DNA of 64,000 bases. It comes from Paracrocinitomix mangrovi. Lineage in GTDB: Bacteria; Bacteroidota; Bacteroidia; Flavobacteriales_D; Crocinitomicaceae. The translations under genes and the position numbers were made by a program. Of this stretch, positions 29,931 through 39,353 are shown one piece after another. The DNA lies in contig NZ_CP091819.1 in assembly GCF_019740355.2 (NCBI RefSeq), positions 1,302,001 through 1,366,000 on the forward strand, read 5' to 3'. A model generated the notes under the pieces. It ran no database searches. It saw only the letters and a list, made by a program, of their open reading frames with translations, and was not told where the DNA came from. Every line of letters starts with the position of its first letter. Within the stretch, counting starts at the first letter, position 1.

Positions 29931-32504
29931 TTAATTTCTTCTTAGTTCAAGATAAGTTGAATGTTGTTCCCCTCCATCAATCTCAAGGGTAACGAAATAA
30001 ACACCTTCTGGCAATTCTTCACCATTCATGTTTAAACCGTACCAATCGTTAGTATAATTCTCAGTTTGGTAAACTATATTACCCCATCTGTTGGTTACTA
30101 CAAGCTTGTTTTGAGGAAATCCTTCAATTCCTTTAACATGAAAATAATCATTGTAACCATCAGCATTAGGAGACATAGCAGAAGGCAATTCCAATTCAAG
30201 AATTAATCCCACTGAATCAGTCAAAGTGAACTGGCAACCCACAGCATCTGTGATAATCACGTCATACTCTCCAGTGACCACACTTGATAAATCTTCAGTG
30301 GTAGCTCCGTTAGACCATACATATGTATAAGGTGTAATTCCTCCTGATACCGTAAGATCAATGCTTCCATCCCCTGCTCCAGAATCATCAGTAGAAGTTG
30401 ATGTTGCCGTTATTTCAGCGTTTTCAGAAATTGTAACTGATGAATTTGCGGTACAACCATTATTATCTGTAACTATAACTGTATAAGTTCCCATAGCTAA
30501 TCCTGTTGCAGTTTGTGTTGTTTGATTTGAAGCATCATTCCATTGATAAGACAATGGAGCAACTCCATTAGAAACCGTTACTGTTACTTCTCCTGTGTTA
30601 CCACCGTAACAAGCTACATCAGTACCAGAGGCAGTAGCGATTATTGCCGCTGGTTGATCAACACTTGCTGAATCTGTTACTGAACATCCATTTCCATCTG
30701 TTACAACTACAGTATAAATTCCTGCCGTTAATCCGGAAATAGAATCTGTAGTTGAAGTAGCTCCATCATTCCATAAATACGTATAAGGACCTGTACCACT
30801 AACTACATTTACACTTGCAGCTCCATCTGAACCTCCGTAACACGTTGTCATAACAGAGTCCATTTCAACAGTTAAACCAGCCTGCTCAACTACTTCAATT
30901 GAATCTTCTGCAGTACATCCGTAAACATCAGCAACCACAACTGTGTACATACCGGCTACTAATCCTGTAGCAGTTTGTGTTGATTGAGTTCCTGAATCAT
31001 TCCATGTATAATTAAAAGGTGAATTTCCATTTACAGGAGTAGCAGTTGCGGTTCCATCAGCACCTCCATTACAACTTGAATTTGTTGAATCCATGATCAA
31101 TGTGATTGCTGGATCTTCTCCAACATCAATTGAGCCGGTGGCGGTACAACCATTGTCATCAGTGACTAAAACATTGTAAGTTCCAAGTGGAAGCCCAGTT
31201 GCAGTTTGAGTAGTTTGAGCTCCGGTATCATCCCACAAGTAATTATAAGGTGACGTTCCATTTGTAGGCGTTGCAGTAACTGTTCCATCTGAATTACCTG
31301 GACAATGCGCATTAGTAGAATCCATTGTTAATATCATTTCAAGAGGTTCTTGTACCTCAACAGAGTCATAACCAACACAACCTAAATTATCTGTGACCTC
31401 AACTGTATACCATCCGGGAGGTAAATTTGAAGCTGATTGTGTGTTTTGTGTTCCCGTATCATTCCACAAATAACTATAAGGTCCTGTTCCATTTGTTGGA
31501 TTGGAAGTTACTGCACCATCTACATCTCCAAAACAAGTAACGTCTGTAGCGGTCATATTCATTGTAATACTATCCAAAATGGTGATACTCACGTTATCTG
31601 TATACTGACAGCCAAAACCATCAGTCATAGTTAATACAGCATTGTAATTTCCAGGTGCATTATAAGAATGTGAAGGATTTTGAACAGCACTTGAGTTTCC
31701 ATCTCCAAAATCCCATGACCAACTATTAATGATACCAGTATTTGATGATGATGCATCAGTAAACTGAATAGAAGTTCCAGGACAAACTGAAGATTGATCT
31801 ACTGAGAATGAAGCCGTACTTGTTACACAAACTCTATGTTCATTAAAAACTCCACCAGTTGATGATGTAAATCCCCAATATAAATCTGAAGTTCCACCAA
31901 AAATATTAGTCACCAAATCATTATTCAATGTTATCAAAGGAATAGCATTACCATCCCAATAAACATTAAGTATTTGAAATCCTGATAACCATTGAACTCT
32001 AAAAGTATGGTAGGCACCATCTTCAATATTTTGGTTTCCCGGAAATACTGTTGGTCCAACTAAATCATGCTCTAGCACACCATTTGAACTAATACCAATG
32101 TGATCATCAGGAATATCTGTAGCAACTGTTGGAGAAGAATTCCAGGTATCCAACTCAATCGCAATAGATTGTGCACTTATAGGATTAGGATTTCCTCCAA
32201 AACTTTCATATCCAATTGAATGTCCAAAATCTCCAAGTCCATTTGGATTTTCTTGAAGCACAAAGGTCATTCCATCTGCTCCCCAGACATCTTCTGCTCC
32301 GACATAAACCTGAAAGGTCATATCAAAATCAGACAATAAACTCACTGTACTTGGACTCCAAATTGCTCCTCTAACATTGGCTTGATTGGGATTAAGCTGA
32401 TAACAACTGCATCCACCAAGTTGAACGGCAGAACCTGCGGTTGTCATTTGAGCAAATCCACTTAGCGCCAAAGTTAAGCATGGGAGTAGTAATATTTTTT
32501 TCAT
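29931..32504 (-). CDS. L-type lectin, PKD and SprB-repeat T9SS type B surface protein
   Basis: The ATG at 32504 (MKKILLLPCLTLALSGFAQ) gives a signal peptide; an in-frame ATG two codons upstream (32510) is also possible. Order of domains: legume-type lectin domain at about 20-235 (ADGMTFVLQENPNGLG, AIELDTWNSS); one PKD domain at about 235-310 (SWDFGDGNSSAVQNPSHSY); six SprB repeats of roughly 77 residues at about 315-760. The protein ends in the CHU_C gliding-motility-associated domain (SPNADGYNDYFHV, NRWGNIVY). The lectin domain suggests glycan binding at the cell surface; SprB repeats suggest an adhesin filament. It precedes the PorP/SprF gene with only 2 bases between. Biological role as an adhesin is inferred. 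Confidence 0.88.
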   Translation of the reverse strand: MKKILLLPCLTLALSGFAQMTTAGSAVQLGGCSCYQLNPNQANVRGAIWSPSTVSLLSDFDMTFQVYVGAEDVWGADGMTFVLQENPNGLGDFGHSIGYESFGGNPNPISAQSIAIELDTWNSSPTVATDIPDDHIGISSNGVLEHDLVGPTVFPGNQNIEDGAYHTFRVQWLSGFQILNVYWDGNAIPLITLNNDLVTNIFGGTSDLYWGFTSSTGGVFNEHRVCVTSTASFSVDQSSVCPGTSIQFTDASSSNTGIINSWSWDFGDGNSSAVQNPSHSYNAPGNYNAVLTMTDGFGCQYTDNVSITILDSITMNMTATDVTCFGDVDGAVTSNPTNGTGPYSYLWNDTGTQNTQSASNLPPGWYTVEVTDNLGCVGYDSVEVQEPLEMILTMDSTNAHCPGNSDGTVTATPTNGTSPYNYLWDDTGAQTTQTATGLPLGTYNVLVTDDNGCTATGSIDVGEDPAITLIMDSTNSSCNGGADGTATATPVNGNSPFNYTWNDSGTQSTQTATGLVAGMYTVVVADVYGCTAEDSIEVVEQAGLTVEMDSVMTTCYGGSDGAASVNVVSGTGPYTYLWNDGATSTTDSISGLTAGIYTVVVTDGNGCSVTDSASVDQPAAIIATASGTDVACYGGNTGEVTVTVSNGVAPLSYQWNDASNQTTQTATGLAMGTYTVIVTDNNGCTANSSVTISENAEITATSTSTDDSGAGDGSIDLTVSGGITPYTYVWSNGATTEDLSSVVTGEYDVIITDAVGCQFTLTDSVGLILELELPSAMSPNADGYNDYFHVKGIEGFPQNKLVVTNRWGNIVYQTENYTNDWYGLNMNGEELPEGVYFVTLEIDGGEQHSTYLELRRN
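30240..31590 (-). repeat. six tandem SprB repeats (protein-level)
   Basis: About 230 bases per unit, six units. Each encodes a motif of the kind C-x-G-x-x-D-G, then P-Y-x-Y-x-W-x-D, then Q-T-A-T-G-L, then G-x-Y-x-V-x-V-x-D-x-x-G-C. Units differ in sequence, so this is an old, diverged duplication rather than a recent one. Confidence 0.75.
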
Positions 32505-32577
32505 GATCAAAGGTGCTTGAGGTGTTCTTTAATAAACAAATTAACGCAATTTATGTAAAAAAGTTGGTTGTGATTAT

Positions 32578-34263
32578 TTAGCTATGCCCCAACACCTTAA
32601 AGTAATCGGCCAAAACAGCTGCATTTTCACTATTGTTAGTCCTGATTTCCAATACAGTGGGTCTATCTGAAAAATTCGTAAAAAAGGCCGGCAATTTTGA
32701 AGCTAATTCATCCAGATTATTGGCTTGAATAAAATTGAGATCATAGGCATTACAAATTCCTTCAACATTTGCCGTTGTTGGAGCAAAAAATGTTTGATGA
32801 CTTGTAGTTGAAGATGGTCCCGGAATGATATTAAAGATCTCTCCTCCTCCATTGCTGATTACAATAACCTTTAAATTACTACCTACATATTTGTTCCAAA
32901 ATGCATTAGAATCGTAGAAAAAGCTGATGTCTCCAGAAATTAAAACTTGCAAATTATTTTTGGCTACGGCATGTCCGGCAGCCGTACTACTTGAGCCATC
33001 AATTCCGCTTACCCCTCTGTTTGAAAAATAATGAGTTCCTTTTACCGGATCAAATAACTGACAATACCTTACCACTGAACTATTAGCCATGTGGAGATGA
33101 GCATCATCCGGAATTGCATCTAGTAAAAAATCAAAAACTGCTAAATCACTATAAGAAACTGAACTGATGAATTGGTCGTGAATTTCTCTGGATAAAAAAT
33201 CTTTTTGCTTCCATTTTCCTCCAAAATTGGAAGTTGGAACATTCTCTAAACCTAATAAATAGTTCAAAAATAACTTTTCGTCAATTTTAATAGTGTGGGT
33301 CAGACTTTGATAAGTATCTTCTTCAATCAAAAAGCGACCAACCTTAATATTAGAATGAGGCTTGTTTTTTCTAAGGAATGCTTTGATTCGTTTGGAAATT
33401 ATTGCACCACCTAAACTAATTAAAAGATCTGGTGAATATTTTTCAATTTCCTCTTCTGTTATTGTTGCAAGCGTTCTGTCGATACAATGAACGATATGCG
33501 CAAAGTTTTTGACATTAGATGTGTTTTCTACTAACACTGCAACTGAAGGATCATTTGCTAACAATCCTAGTAAATCTTCTAACTCTTTATCCGGTTGATG
33601 TTGACCAACCAATATCATTTTCTTTTCAGACTTTTCCCAGATCTCTTTGATTTGATCTTTCTCAACTGTTGTTAATTCAGTATCCTGATTTAGTTCTAAT
33701 TTAATCAACTCCTCAGGAAGAAAATCTTCCATTTTATACAATGGCTCATCAAAAGGAAGATTTAAATGAATTGGACCTAAAGGTTTATTTATCAATGCTT
33801 CCAAAACTTTTTTTGCTTCAATTTTAGCCAGATCGATAGAATCTCCAATTTTAATTTCTGGAAACTGAAAAGATTGCTTTATATAATTAGCGAAAACATT
33901 ATACTGTCTGATAGTTTGACCATCCCCTTGATCAATCAAATGTGCAGGACGATCTGCTGTCAACACCAATAAAGGAATGCTTCTGTAATAAGCCTCTGAA
34001 ATGGCAGGAGCATAATTTAAAGGCGCAGAACCACTTGTGCAAGCAATAGCTACCGGTCGTTTTTTTGATTCGGCTAACCCTAAGGCAAAAAATGCCGCAA
34101 CTCTTTCATCATGAATTAAATAAGTATTGATTTGCGGATGTGCCTCAAAAGCAATAATGATCGGAGCATTTCTAGACCCTGGAGACAAGACGATATCCAA
34201 AACTTCATGTTTTGCACATAAATCTGCCAGGTAAGCAACATGCTTTAGCGCGGTAGTTTGCAT
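32578..34263 (-). CDS. menD: 2-succinyl-5-enolpyruvyl-6-hydroxy-3-cyclohexene-1-carboxylate synthase
   Basis: ThDP-dependent enzyme that joins isochorismate and 2-oxoglutarate in menaquinone synthesis. The 561-residue protein shows the family opening LSPGSRNAPIIIAFEAHP, HDERVAAFFALGLAE, ACTSGSAPLNYAPAISEAYYRSIPLLVLTADRP, and later the ThDP-binding region (NRGVSGIDGSSSTAAG and ISGDISFFYDSNAFWN). Other men genes are not in the window. A TAGATTTG box ends 4 bases before the start codon. Confidence 0.95.
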   Translation of the reverse strand: MQTTALKHVAYLADLCAKHEVLDIVLSPGSRNAPIIIAFEAHPQINTYLIHDERVAAFFALGLAESKKRPVAIACTSGSAPLNYAPAISEAYYRSIPLLVLTADRPAHLIDQGDGQTIRQYNVFANYIKQSFQFPEIKIGDSIDLAKIEAKKVLEALINKPLGPIHLNLPFDEPLYKMEDFLPEELIKLELNQDTELTTVEKDQIKEIWEKSEKKMILVGQHQPDKELEDLLGLLANDPSVAVLVENTSNVKNFAHIVHCIDRTLATITEEEIEKYSPDLLISLGGAIISKRIKAFLRKNKPHSNIKVGRFLIEEDTYQSLTHTIKIDEKLFLNYLLGLENVPTSNFGGKWKQKDFLSREIHDQFISSVSYSDLAVFDFLLDAIPDDAHLHMANSSVVRYCQLFDPVKGTHYFSNRGVSGIDGSSSTAAGHAVAKNNLQVLISGDISFFYDSNAFWNKYVGSNLKVIVISNGGGEIFNIIPGPSSTTSHQTFFAPTTANVEGICNAYDLNFIQANNLDELASKLPAFFTNFSDRPTVLEIRTNNSENAAVLADYFKVLGHS

Positions 34264-34267
34264 GACA

Positions 34268-34275
34268 CAAATCTA
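34268..34275 (-). promoter_or_regulatory. candidate -7 box for menD
   Basis: The minus strand reads TAGATTTG here (TAnnTTTG), ending 4 bases before the menD ATG. It would yield a leaderless or nearly leaderless mRNA. No -33 TTTG visible. Confidence 0.45.
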
Positions 34276-34299
34276 GCACTTAAAGATATAATTATGGAA

Positions 34300-34986
34300 T
34301 TATTTAACCAGTAATCTGAATCCTTTTCCGTGAACATTCATAATCTCTACTTTATCAGAATCTGAGAGATATTTTCTCAATTTAGTTATGTAAACATCCA
34401 TGCTTCTTCCATTGAAATAATTGTCATCTCCCCATACATGATTCAATGCTTCATTTCTGTCCAATACTTCTTCACCATTTTTAACAAGTAGATAGAAAAG
34501 TTCATTTTCTTTGGTTGTCAACTTTTTTTCGTTCCCTCCAATTTCAATTAATTGTTGCAGATAATCATAACTAATATCCCCAACGTTGAAGTTGGTTTGC
34601 TTTTTACCTTCTTTATAAGATCTCTTTAAAATGGCGTTCATTCTTGCCAATAATTCTTCCATTGCAAAAGGCTTGGTCAGGTAATCGTCTGCACCAACAT
34701 CAAATCCATGTAATTTGTCTTCTTTCATGGATTTGGCTGTTAAGAATAAAATTGGAATCTCTTTATCAGTCTCTCTAATTTCTTTGGCTACAGCATATCC
34801 ATCCTTAACAGGCATCATGACATCCAAAATGATAAAATCAAACATTTGTTCTTTGTATCTCTTTATGGCAATGTCACCATCAACGCAAAGTGTAACGTCA
34901 AACTGTTTTGCTTTTAAATAGTTTGATAATAAGTTGCCTAAATTGGCATCATCCTCTGCTAACAATACTTTTACTTTATCAGTCAT
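34300..34986 (-). CDS. OmpR-family response regulator
   Basis: The 228-residue protein has a receiver domain with acidic pair EDD (11-13), phospho-acceptor D55 in DFIILDVMMP, T83 and K105 in LTKPF. The C-terminal winged-helix domain (about 130-228) has ENELFYLLVKNGEEVL and VYITKLRKYLSD. It is a DNA-binding regulator controlled by the histidine kinase encoded immediately upstream; the two genes overlap by 8 bases. Its target genes are not visible. Confidence 0.93.
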   Translation of the reverse strand: MTDKVKVLLAEDDANLGNLLSNYLKAKQFDVTLCVDGDIAIKRYKEQMFDFIILDVMMPVKDGYAVAKEIRETDKEIPILFLTAKSMKEDKLHGFDVGADDYLTKPFAMEELLARMNAILKRSYKEGKKQTNFNVGDISYDYLQQLIEIGGNEKKLTTKENELFYLLVKNGEEVLDRNEALNHVWGDDNYFNGRSMDVYITKLRKYLSDSDKVEIMNVHGKGFRLLVK

Positions 34987-36589
34987 TTTTTAAAGTGATT
35001 TTAAATGTTGATCCTACACCTTCTTCACTCTCCAAATCAATTACCCCATGATGTAAATCCACAATGGCATGAACATAACTTAAACCTAATCCAAACCCTT
35101 TAACGTTATGTACATCTCCGGTTGGAACACGGTATAGTTTTTCAAATATTCTTTTTTGGTCCTCTTTTTTAATTCCAATTCCATTATCCTCAACGATAAT
35201 TTCAACTTTTTCGTCTACGGCTTTTAAAGATATTTTTACCAATGGTGATCCATCACAATATTTTAATGAGTTGTCAAGCAAATTATAAATCACATTGCTA
35301 AAATGGATTTTGTCTGACAACCACTCTACCTCATCCAATTGATCAATTTCAATTCTCCCTCCTCTATCTTTAAATCTTATCTGAAAATTGTTAACTACCT
35401 CTTTTACTAATAAATCCAACCTATTAGATTCAAGATTCAGTTTTAATTTCCCTTTATCAATCAAAGCCGTTTGCAACACATTTTCAACCAATTTACCCAA
35501 GCGTTTATTCTCTTGATCTATCATTCCGATAAAGCTTTGAATAGTTTCTTGATCAGCACCAACATCCGGATCTTTAGCAGCTTCACAAGCCAGTGAAATA
35601 GTTGATATCGGAGTTTTCAACTCATGTGTCATGTTGCTGATAAAGTCATTTTTAATTTCAGACAATTGTTTTTGTTTGTAGATAGTTGAAACAGCAAAAT
35701 AAAATGCAAAAACGACTATCAATACCAATAGTAAAGAACCAACCAGTGTACCGGCCATATTTTTCCATACATATAACCTTTCTTTTGGAAATGAAATGAG
35801 TAGTTGATAATCACCTGAAACAATATCACTCGGAAAAAGTAAAGTATTGTACTGGCTACTGGTAAGATCAGGATCTAAATGAGGACTTTTAATAAAGAAT
35901 TCAACACTTTCATAGTTTCTGTCTACTACATTAAATGTAAATAAGGTATCAATTTTTTTAACTGATAAATTTTTCGCTAATACTGAGTCTAAATATCTGG
36001 GATCAACTCTTAAAGCAATGTCATCAAAAATATTATTGGTAAAAATGTTTACCATCAGCTTATTGAGATAATCAGCTTTATTCATTATTTGACGCTCAAA
36101 TGAACGATTTAACTGAATTGCAAAGGAATTAGTATCAGAAATACCTAAAACTGAATTTTCAATATCTGTTGGGGCAATTTCACCATAATTCTTGGTGATC
36201 ACCCTATGCTCAGCACGCAAACCGGTAGCAGTATCAATAGTGGTTCCCATTACAACCAGGAATCTCATTGGTTCACCATCCTTAACAATGATAGTATCTC
36301 TAACCTGAATAGCTTCTTGAGCTGACATTACTTCACCAAACTCAGATCTCACAAAATCTGTATAAGACCCTTGCAAGCCTCTTTTATACAAGTCCGGTTC
36401 CATCAAATTAACCGTTTCAGCATGTTCCAAATCAGAAGAAGTTTTTTCCAAACACTGGTTTACATCTTCCTGAAACTGTTCTTCTGCCAAATAGTGAACA
36501 TTTCTAATCCAAAAGAATTGCAACAACAGTAAACCAACTAAGGCTACTGACATGGATCCAATTAATATTTTAAATCTGTTTTTGCTCAA
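34979..36589 (-). CDS. membrane sensor histidine kinase
   Basis: The 536-residue protein has membrane helices at about 7-28 and 280-303 that enclose a periplasmic sensor region of about 250 residues. The kinase core follows: H-box SNMTHELKTPIST with H322, an N-box (VIYNLLDNSLKYC), DNGIGI and GFGLGLSYVHAIV. No HAMP domain is evident. It is the first gene of an operon with the response regulator (8-base overlap). The sensed signal is unknown; the sensor region has no family I recognise. Confidence 0.93.
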   Translation of the reverse strand: MSKNRFKILIGSMSVALVGLLLLQFFWIRNVHYLAEEQFQEDVNQCLEKTSSDLEHAETVNLMEPDLYKRGLQGSYTDFVRSEFGEVMSAQEAIQVRDTIIVKDGEPMRFLVVMGTTIDTATGLRAEHRVITKNYGEIAPTDIENSVLGISDTNSFAIQLNRSFERQIMNKADYLNKLMVNIFTNNIFDDIALRVDPRYLDSVLAKNLSVKKIDTLFTFNVVDRNYESVEFFIKSPHLDPDLTSSQYNTLLFPSDIVSGDYQLLISFPKERLYVWKNMAGTLVGSLLLVLIVVFAFYFAVSTIYKQKQLSEIKNDFISNMTHELKTPISTISLACEAAKDPDVGADQETIQSFIGMIDQENKRLGKLVENVLQTALIDKGKLKLNLESNRLDLLVKEVVNNFQIRFKDRGGRIEIDQLDEVEWLSDKIHFSNVIYNLLDNSLKYCDGSPLVKISLKAVDEKVEIIVEDNGIGIKKEDQKRIFEKLYRVPTGDVHNVKGFGLGLSYVHAIVDLHHGVIDLESEEGVGSTFKITLKND

Positions 36590-36608
36590 AAGTTTGGGCT
36601 TTAACTAT

Positions 36609-36616
36609 CAAAAATA
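36609..36616 (-). promoter_or_regulatory. candidate -7 box for the two-component operon
   Basis: The minus strand reads TATTTTTG, 19 bases before the kinase start codon. No -33 TTTG at normal spacing. Confidence 0.5.
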
Positions 36617-36669
36617 ACGCAAGCCTGTATAATTAGTAATGAGCTTAACACTTTTTAACAGAAAATAAT

Positions 36670-36677
36670 TAATTTTG
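36670..36677 (+). promoter_or_regulatory. candidate -7 box for the acyltransferase gene
   Basis: TAATTTTG ends 10 bases before the ATG at 36688. It lies between divergent genes, opposite the kinase promoter. Confidence 0.5.
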
Positions 36678-36687
36678 CGGCCTAGAT

Positions 36688-38040
36688 ATGCGGCCTTTAT
36701 ATGGATTTCTAAAAATATTTTTGCCTTACGTTTATACAGTATTTTTTAGACGTAAAAAAATGGTTAATGCTCCAAAAAAATTAAAAGAACAGACCATTTT
36801 TGTATCCAATCATCCCAGTTCTTTTTTAGACCCCCTTTTTGTTGCAAGCTTAAATCGTCCTTCTATGTTTTTTATGACAAGAAGTGACGTGTTTAAACCC
36901 TGGTTGAAGCCAATTACATGGTCCAGTCAAATGGTACCAATTTATAGAGCAGAGCAAGATGGTGGTGGCACTTATGATAAAAATCAAGAGATTTTTGTAG
37001 AAGTTCAAAAGGTCCTTAAGCAACGTAAAAACTTAATCATGTTTGGTGAAGGTTTAACTTATGACACTTTCATGAGGAGCTTAAAACCGCTAAGAAAAGG
37101 ACCGGCAAGAATAGCAATCAACACCATGGAGAGTACCAATTGGGAGATTGATCTAAAAATAAGGGCAGTAGGTATTAACTATGCTAACCCAGGTACTTTT
37201 AGAGCAGATGTTGTTGTGAAATTTGGAGACCCTATTTTGCTTAAGGATTTAAAGCCAATGTATGATGAAAACCCTAATAAGGTTATGACTCATATTATCC
37301 GAACCATGCAGAATGAGTTAGAAAAAAATACAGTGTTTCTTGCTGACAAAAAGAAACTGGACTTTTTTGAGCACTTATTAATTCTGAGCAGAAAAGGGAT
37401 GAATGACAAACATTATGACCCTAAAATTCCGGTTATTGAAAAGTTTGAATATTCTCAAAAATTGGGACAAAGAATTAATAATGAATATCAAGGTGAGGAA
37501 ACTCAATGGGAGGAATTAAAATCAAGTACCGATAACTACTTTAAAAAACTTGAAGAAAACAAGGTTGACGAATCATTTGTTTATCAATTTCAGAAGAACA
37601 ATAATAAAAAGTCACTTTTTAAAAATTGGCTTTTTCTATTATTGACTTTCCCTATTTTTATTTTGGGAGCAATTCACAGTGCAATTCCTTATTTCGCAGT
37701 TAAAAAGCTGGTAGAAAAAATGTTTAAAAGACCCGTTTTTTGGAGTGGTGTAAAGGCCGTTTTAGGTGGGCTTTTTTGGTTAATATATACATTACCAATT
37801 TTTTGGTTGTTTGATGCTTTTCTTTATCCTGCTTTAGGTATATCAGACTTTTGGATAGGCTTTATAATCAGTTGGATTTATTTTTGGACCATTCCGGCAG
37901 TAACATTCATCTTTTGGCACTACTGGATCCAAATGTTTAAACAAACCTTGGAGTTTGGAAAACAATCTGATACCACCTTAAGTACATTAGTTAAAGAAAG
38001 AAAATCTCTACTAGCACAAATGGCAGCAATGAATATTTAA
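36688..38040 (+). CDS. PlsC-type glycerolipid acyltransferase
   Basis: The 450-residue protein has an N-terminal PlsC domain with the acceptor motif NHPSSFLDP (H42, D48), FMTRSDVFKPW, the YRAEQDGG segment and FGEGLTYD. The spacing H-x5-D differs from the classical H-x4-D but is what I recall in Bacteroidota members. Such enzymes acylate glycerol-3-phosphate or 1-acyl-glycerol-3-phosphate in phospholipid synthesis; which step is not decidable here. The C-terminal part (about 305-425) adds several hydrophobic segments (NWLFLLLTFPIFILGAI, LGGLFWLIYTLPIFWLF, FWIGFIISWIYFW), so it is membrane-bound. Its stop abuts that of the convergent NamZ gene without a gap. Confidence 0.85.
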   Translation: MRPLYGFLKIFLPYVYTVFFRRKKMVNAPKKLKEQTIFVSNHPSSFLDPLFVASLNRPSMFFMTRSDVFKPWLKPITWSSQMVPIYRAEQDGGGTYDKNQEIFVEVQKVLKQRKNLIMFGEGLTYDTFMRSLKPLRKGPARIAINTMESTNWEIDLKIRAVGINYANPGTFRADVVVKFGDPILLKDLKPMYDENPNKVMTHIIRTMQNELEKNTVFLADKKKLDFFEHLLILSRKGMNDKHYDPKIPVIEKFEYSQKLGQRINNEYQGEETQWEELKSSTDNYFKKLEENKVDESFVYQFQKNNNKKSLFKNWLFLLLTFPIFILGAIHSAIPYFAVKKLVEKMFKRPVFWSGVKAVLGGLFWLIYTLPIFWLFDAFLYPALGISDFWIGFIISWIYFWTIPAVTFIFWHYWIQMFKQTLEFGKQSDTTLSTLVKERKSLLAQMAAMNI

Positions 38041-39312
38041 TTATTCAAAATCTGTATAAAGCAAGTACTTTTCTCTTACTTTTTTGAACGTGTTGATATC
38101 GCTTTGCCATCTTTCTCTAATTTCTTCTTCAGACATACCCGCTTCAATACCTTTACGCAATTCACTACTCCCGGCTAAAAGGTTAAAAAATCCATTTGAA
38201 ACAAAAAATTCACTCCCTTTGTCAAGTGCTGAATAGAAGTTCAACAAATAACTCAGGTTCAATCTCTTTTGTCCTCTAATTTCTTCAATCTCCCAAGTAG
38301 AAAGGTCATACCCAAAACACTCTTCTCCATTTAATTTTGGATTCTTTGCCCCTTGATTTGGAGCCGGAGTAAAATTAAAATCAGCTTCCTTATTTGTCAT
38401 TTCAGGATGACCAACACATTGAAAAGGAATATCTGTTCCTCTACCAATACTTACAACAGTTCCTTCAAATAAACAAAGAGAAGGATACCAGTAAACTGAT
38501 TTCATATCAGGCAAATTTGGTGATGGAGCTATAGGAAGTTCATAATACTGTCTATGATCCCAACCTTTACATTGAACAACGTTTAACATTGCCCCTATAC
38601 CTTTATTGTTTGTCACTAAATTTGAATCGTTGATCATTAAAGCATACTCTCCAATTGTCATCCCATGCACAATAGGAATATGATGCATTCCTACAAATGA
38701 GTCATATCCATTTTTTAGCAACGGGCCATCAACATAAAACCCATTCGGATTAGGACGATCAAGAATAACAACTTTTAAATCATTTTCGGCAGCTGCCTCC
38801 ATAACATAAGTTAAGGTAGAAATGTAAGTGTAAAACCTTGCGCCCACATCTTGAATATCAAAGACAATGATATCTACATCTGACAATTGCTCATCAGTTG
38901 GTTTTTTATTCTTCCCATAAAGTGAAATTATCGGTAAACCGGTTTTTGGATCTTTGCTATTGTCCACTTTTTCTCCAGCATCAGCATCTCCTCTAAAACC
39001 GTGTTCAGGAGAAAAAACTTTTACAATATTTACCCCTTTAGATAATAAAGTATCCACCAGGTGAGTATTACCAACCATTGATGTTTGATTTCCTACAACA
39101 GCAACACGCTTATTTTCTAATTCAAATAAGTACTGATTAAATATTTCTGCGCCAACTTCAACCAAATCATTACAGTATAAATTTTCAGTTTTCTTAGTTG
39201 AATCTTGAGCATGCTCTGAAGTTCCTGATGCTTCTGTAGTTTCATCATGTTCAGAACTTTCGTTGCAACTTATTAGTAACGGACACATTATAGCTAAAAA
39301 CCAAATCCTCAT
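38041..39312 (-). CDS. NamZ-like exo-beta-N-acetylmuramidase lipoprotein (DUF1343)
   Basis: The 423-residue protein has a lipoprotein signal (MRIWFLAIMCPLLISC). It matches the DUF1343 family in VAVVGNQTSMVG, VKVFSPEHGFRGDADAGEKVD, LISLYGKNKKPT, FDIQDVGARFYTYISTL and DRPNPNGFYVDGPLL. Members act on non-reducing ends of peptidoglycan, releasing N-acetylmuramic acid. The lipobox places it on a periplasmic membrane face. The role fits cell-wall recycling; substrate specificity is by family only. Confidence 0.88.
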   Translation of the reverse strand: MRIWFLAIMCPLLISCNESSEHDETTEASGTSEHAQDSTKKTENLYCNDLVEVGAEIFNQYLFELENKRVAVVGNQTSMVGNTHLVDTLLSKGVNIVKVFSPEHGFRGDADAGEKVDNSKDPKTGLPIISLYGKNKKPTDEQLSDVDIIVFDIQDVGARFYTYISTLTYVMEAAAENDLKVVILDRPNPNGFYVDGPLLKNGYDSFVGMHHIPIVHGMTIGEYALMINDSNLVTNNKGIGAMLNVVQCKGWDHRQYYELPIAPSPNLPDMKSVYWYPSLCLFEGTVVSIGRGTDIPFQCVGHPEMTNKEADFNFTPAPNQGAKNPKLNGEECFGYDLSTWEIEEIRGQKRLNLSYLLNFYSALDKGSEFFVSNGFFNLLAGSSELRKGIEAGMSEEEIRERWQSDINTFKKVREKYLLYTDFE

Positions 39313-39323
39313 AATTTAAATCT

Positions 39324-39331
39324 TACATTTG
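39324..39331 (+). promoter_or_regulatory. candidate -7 box for the permease gene
   Basis: TACATTTG matches TAnnTTTG and ends 22 bases before the TTG start at 39354; it lies in the divergent gap with the NamZ gene. Confidence 0.5.
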
Positions 39332-39353
39332 TGTAAAAATAGGCATTTCAAAT

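Noticed and set aside
30240-31590. CRISPR-like regular repeats
   Set aside because: The period is about 230 bases and the units are diverged coding repeats (SprB), not short identical repeats with spacers.
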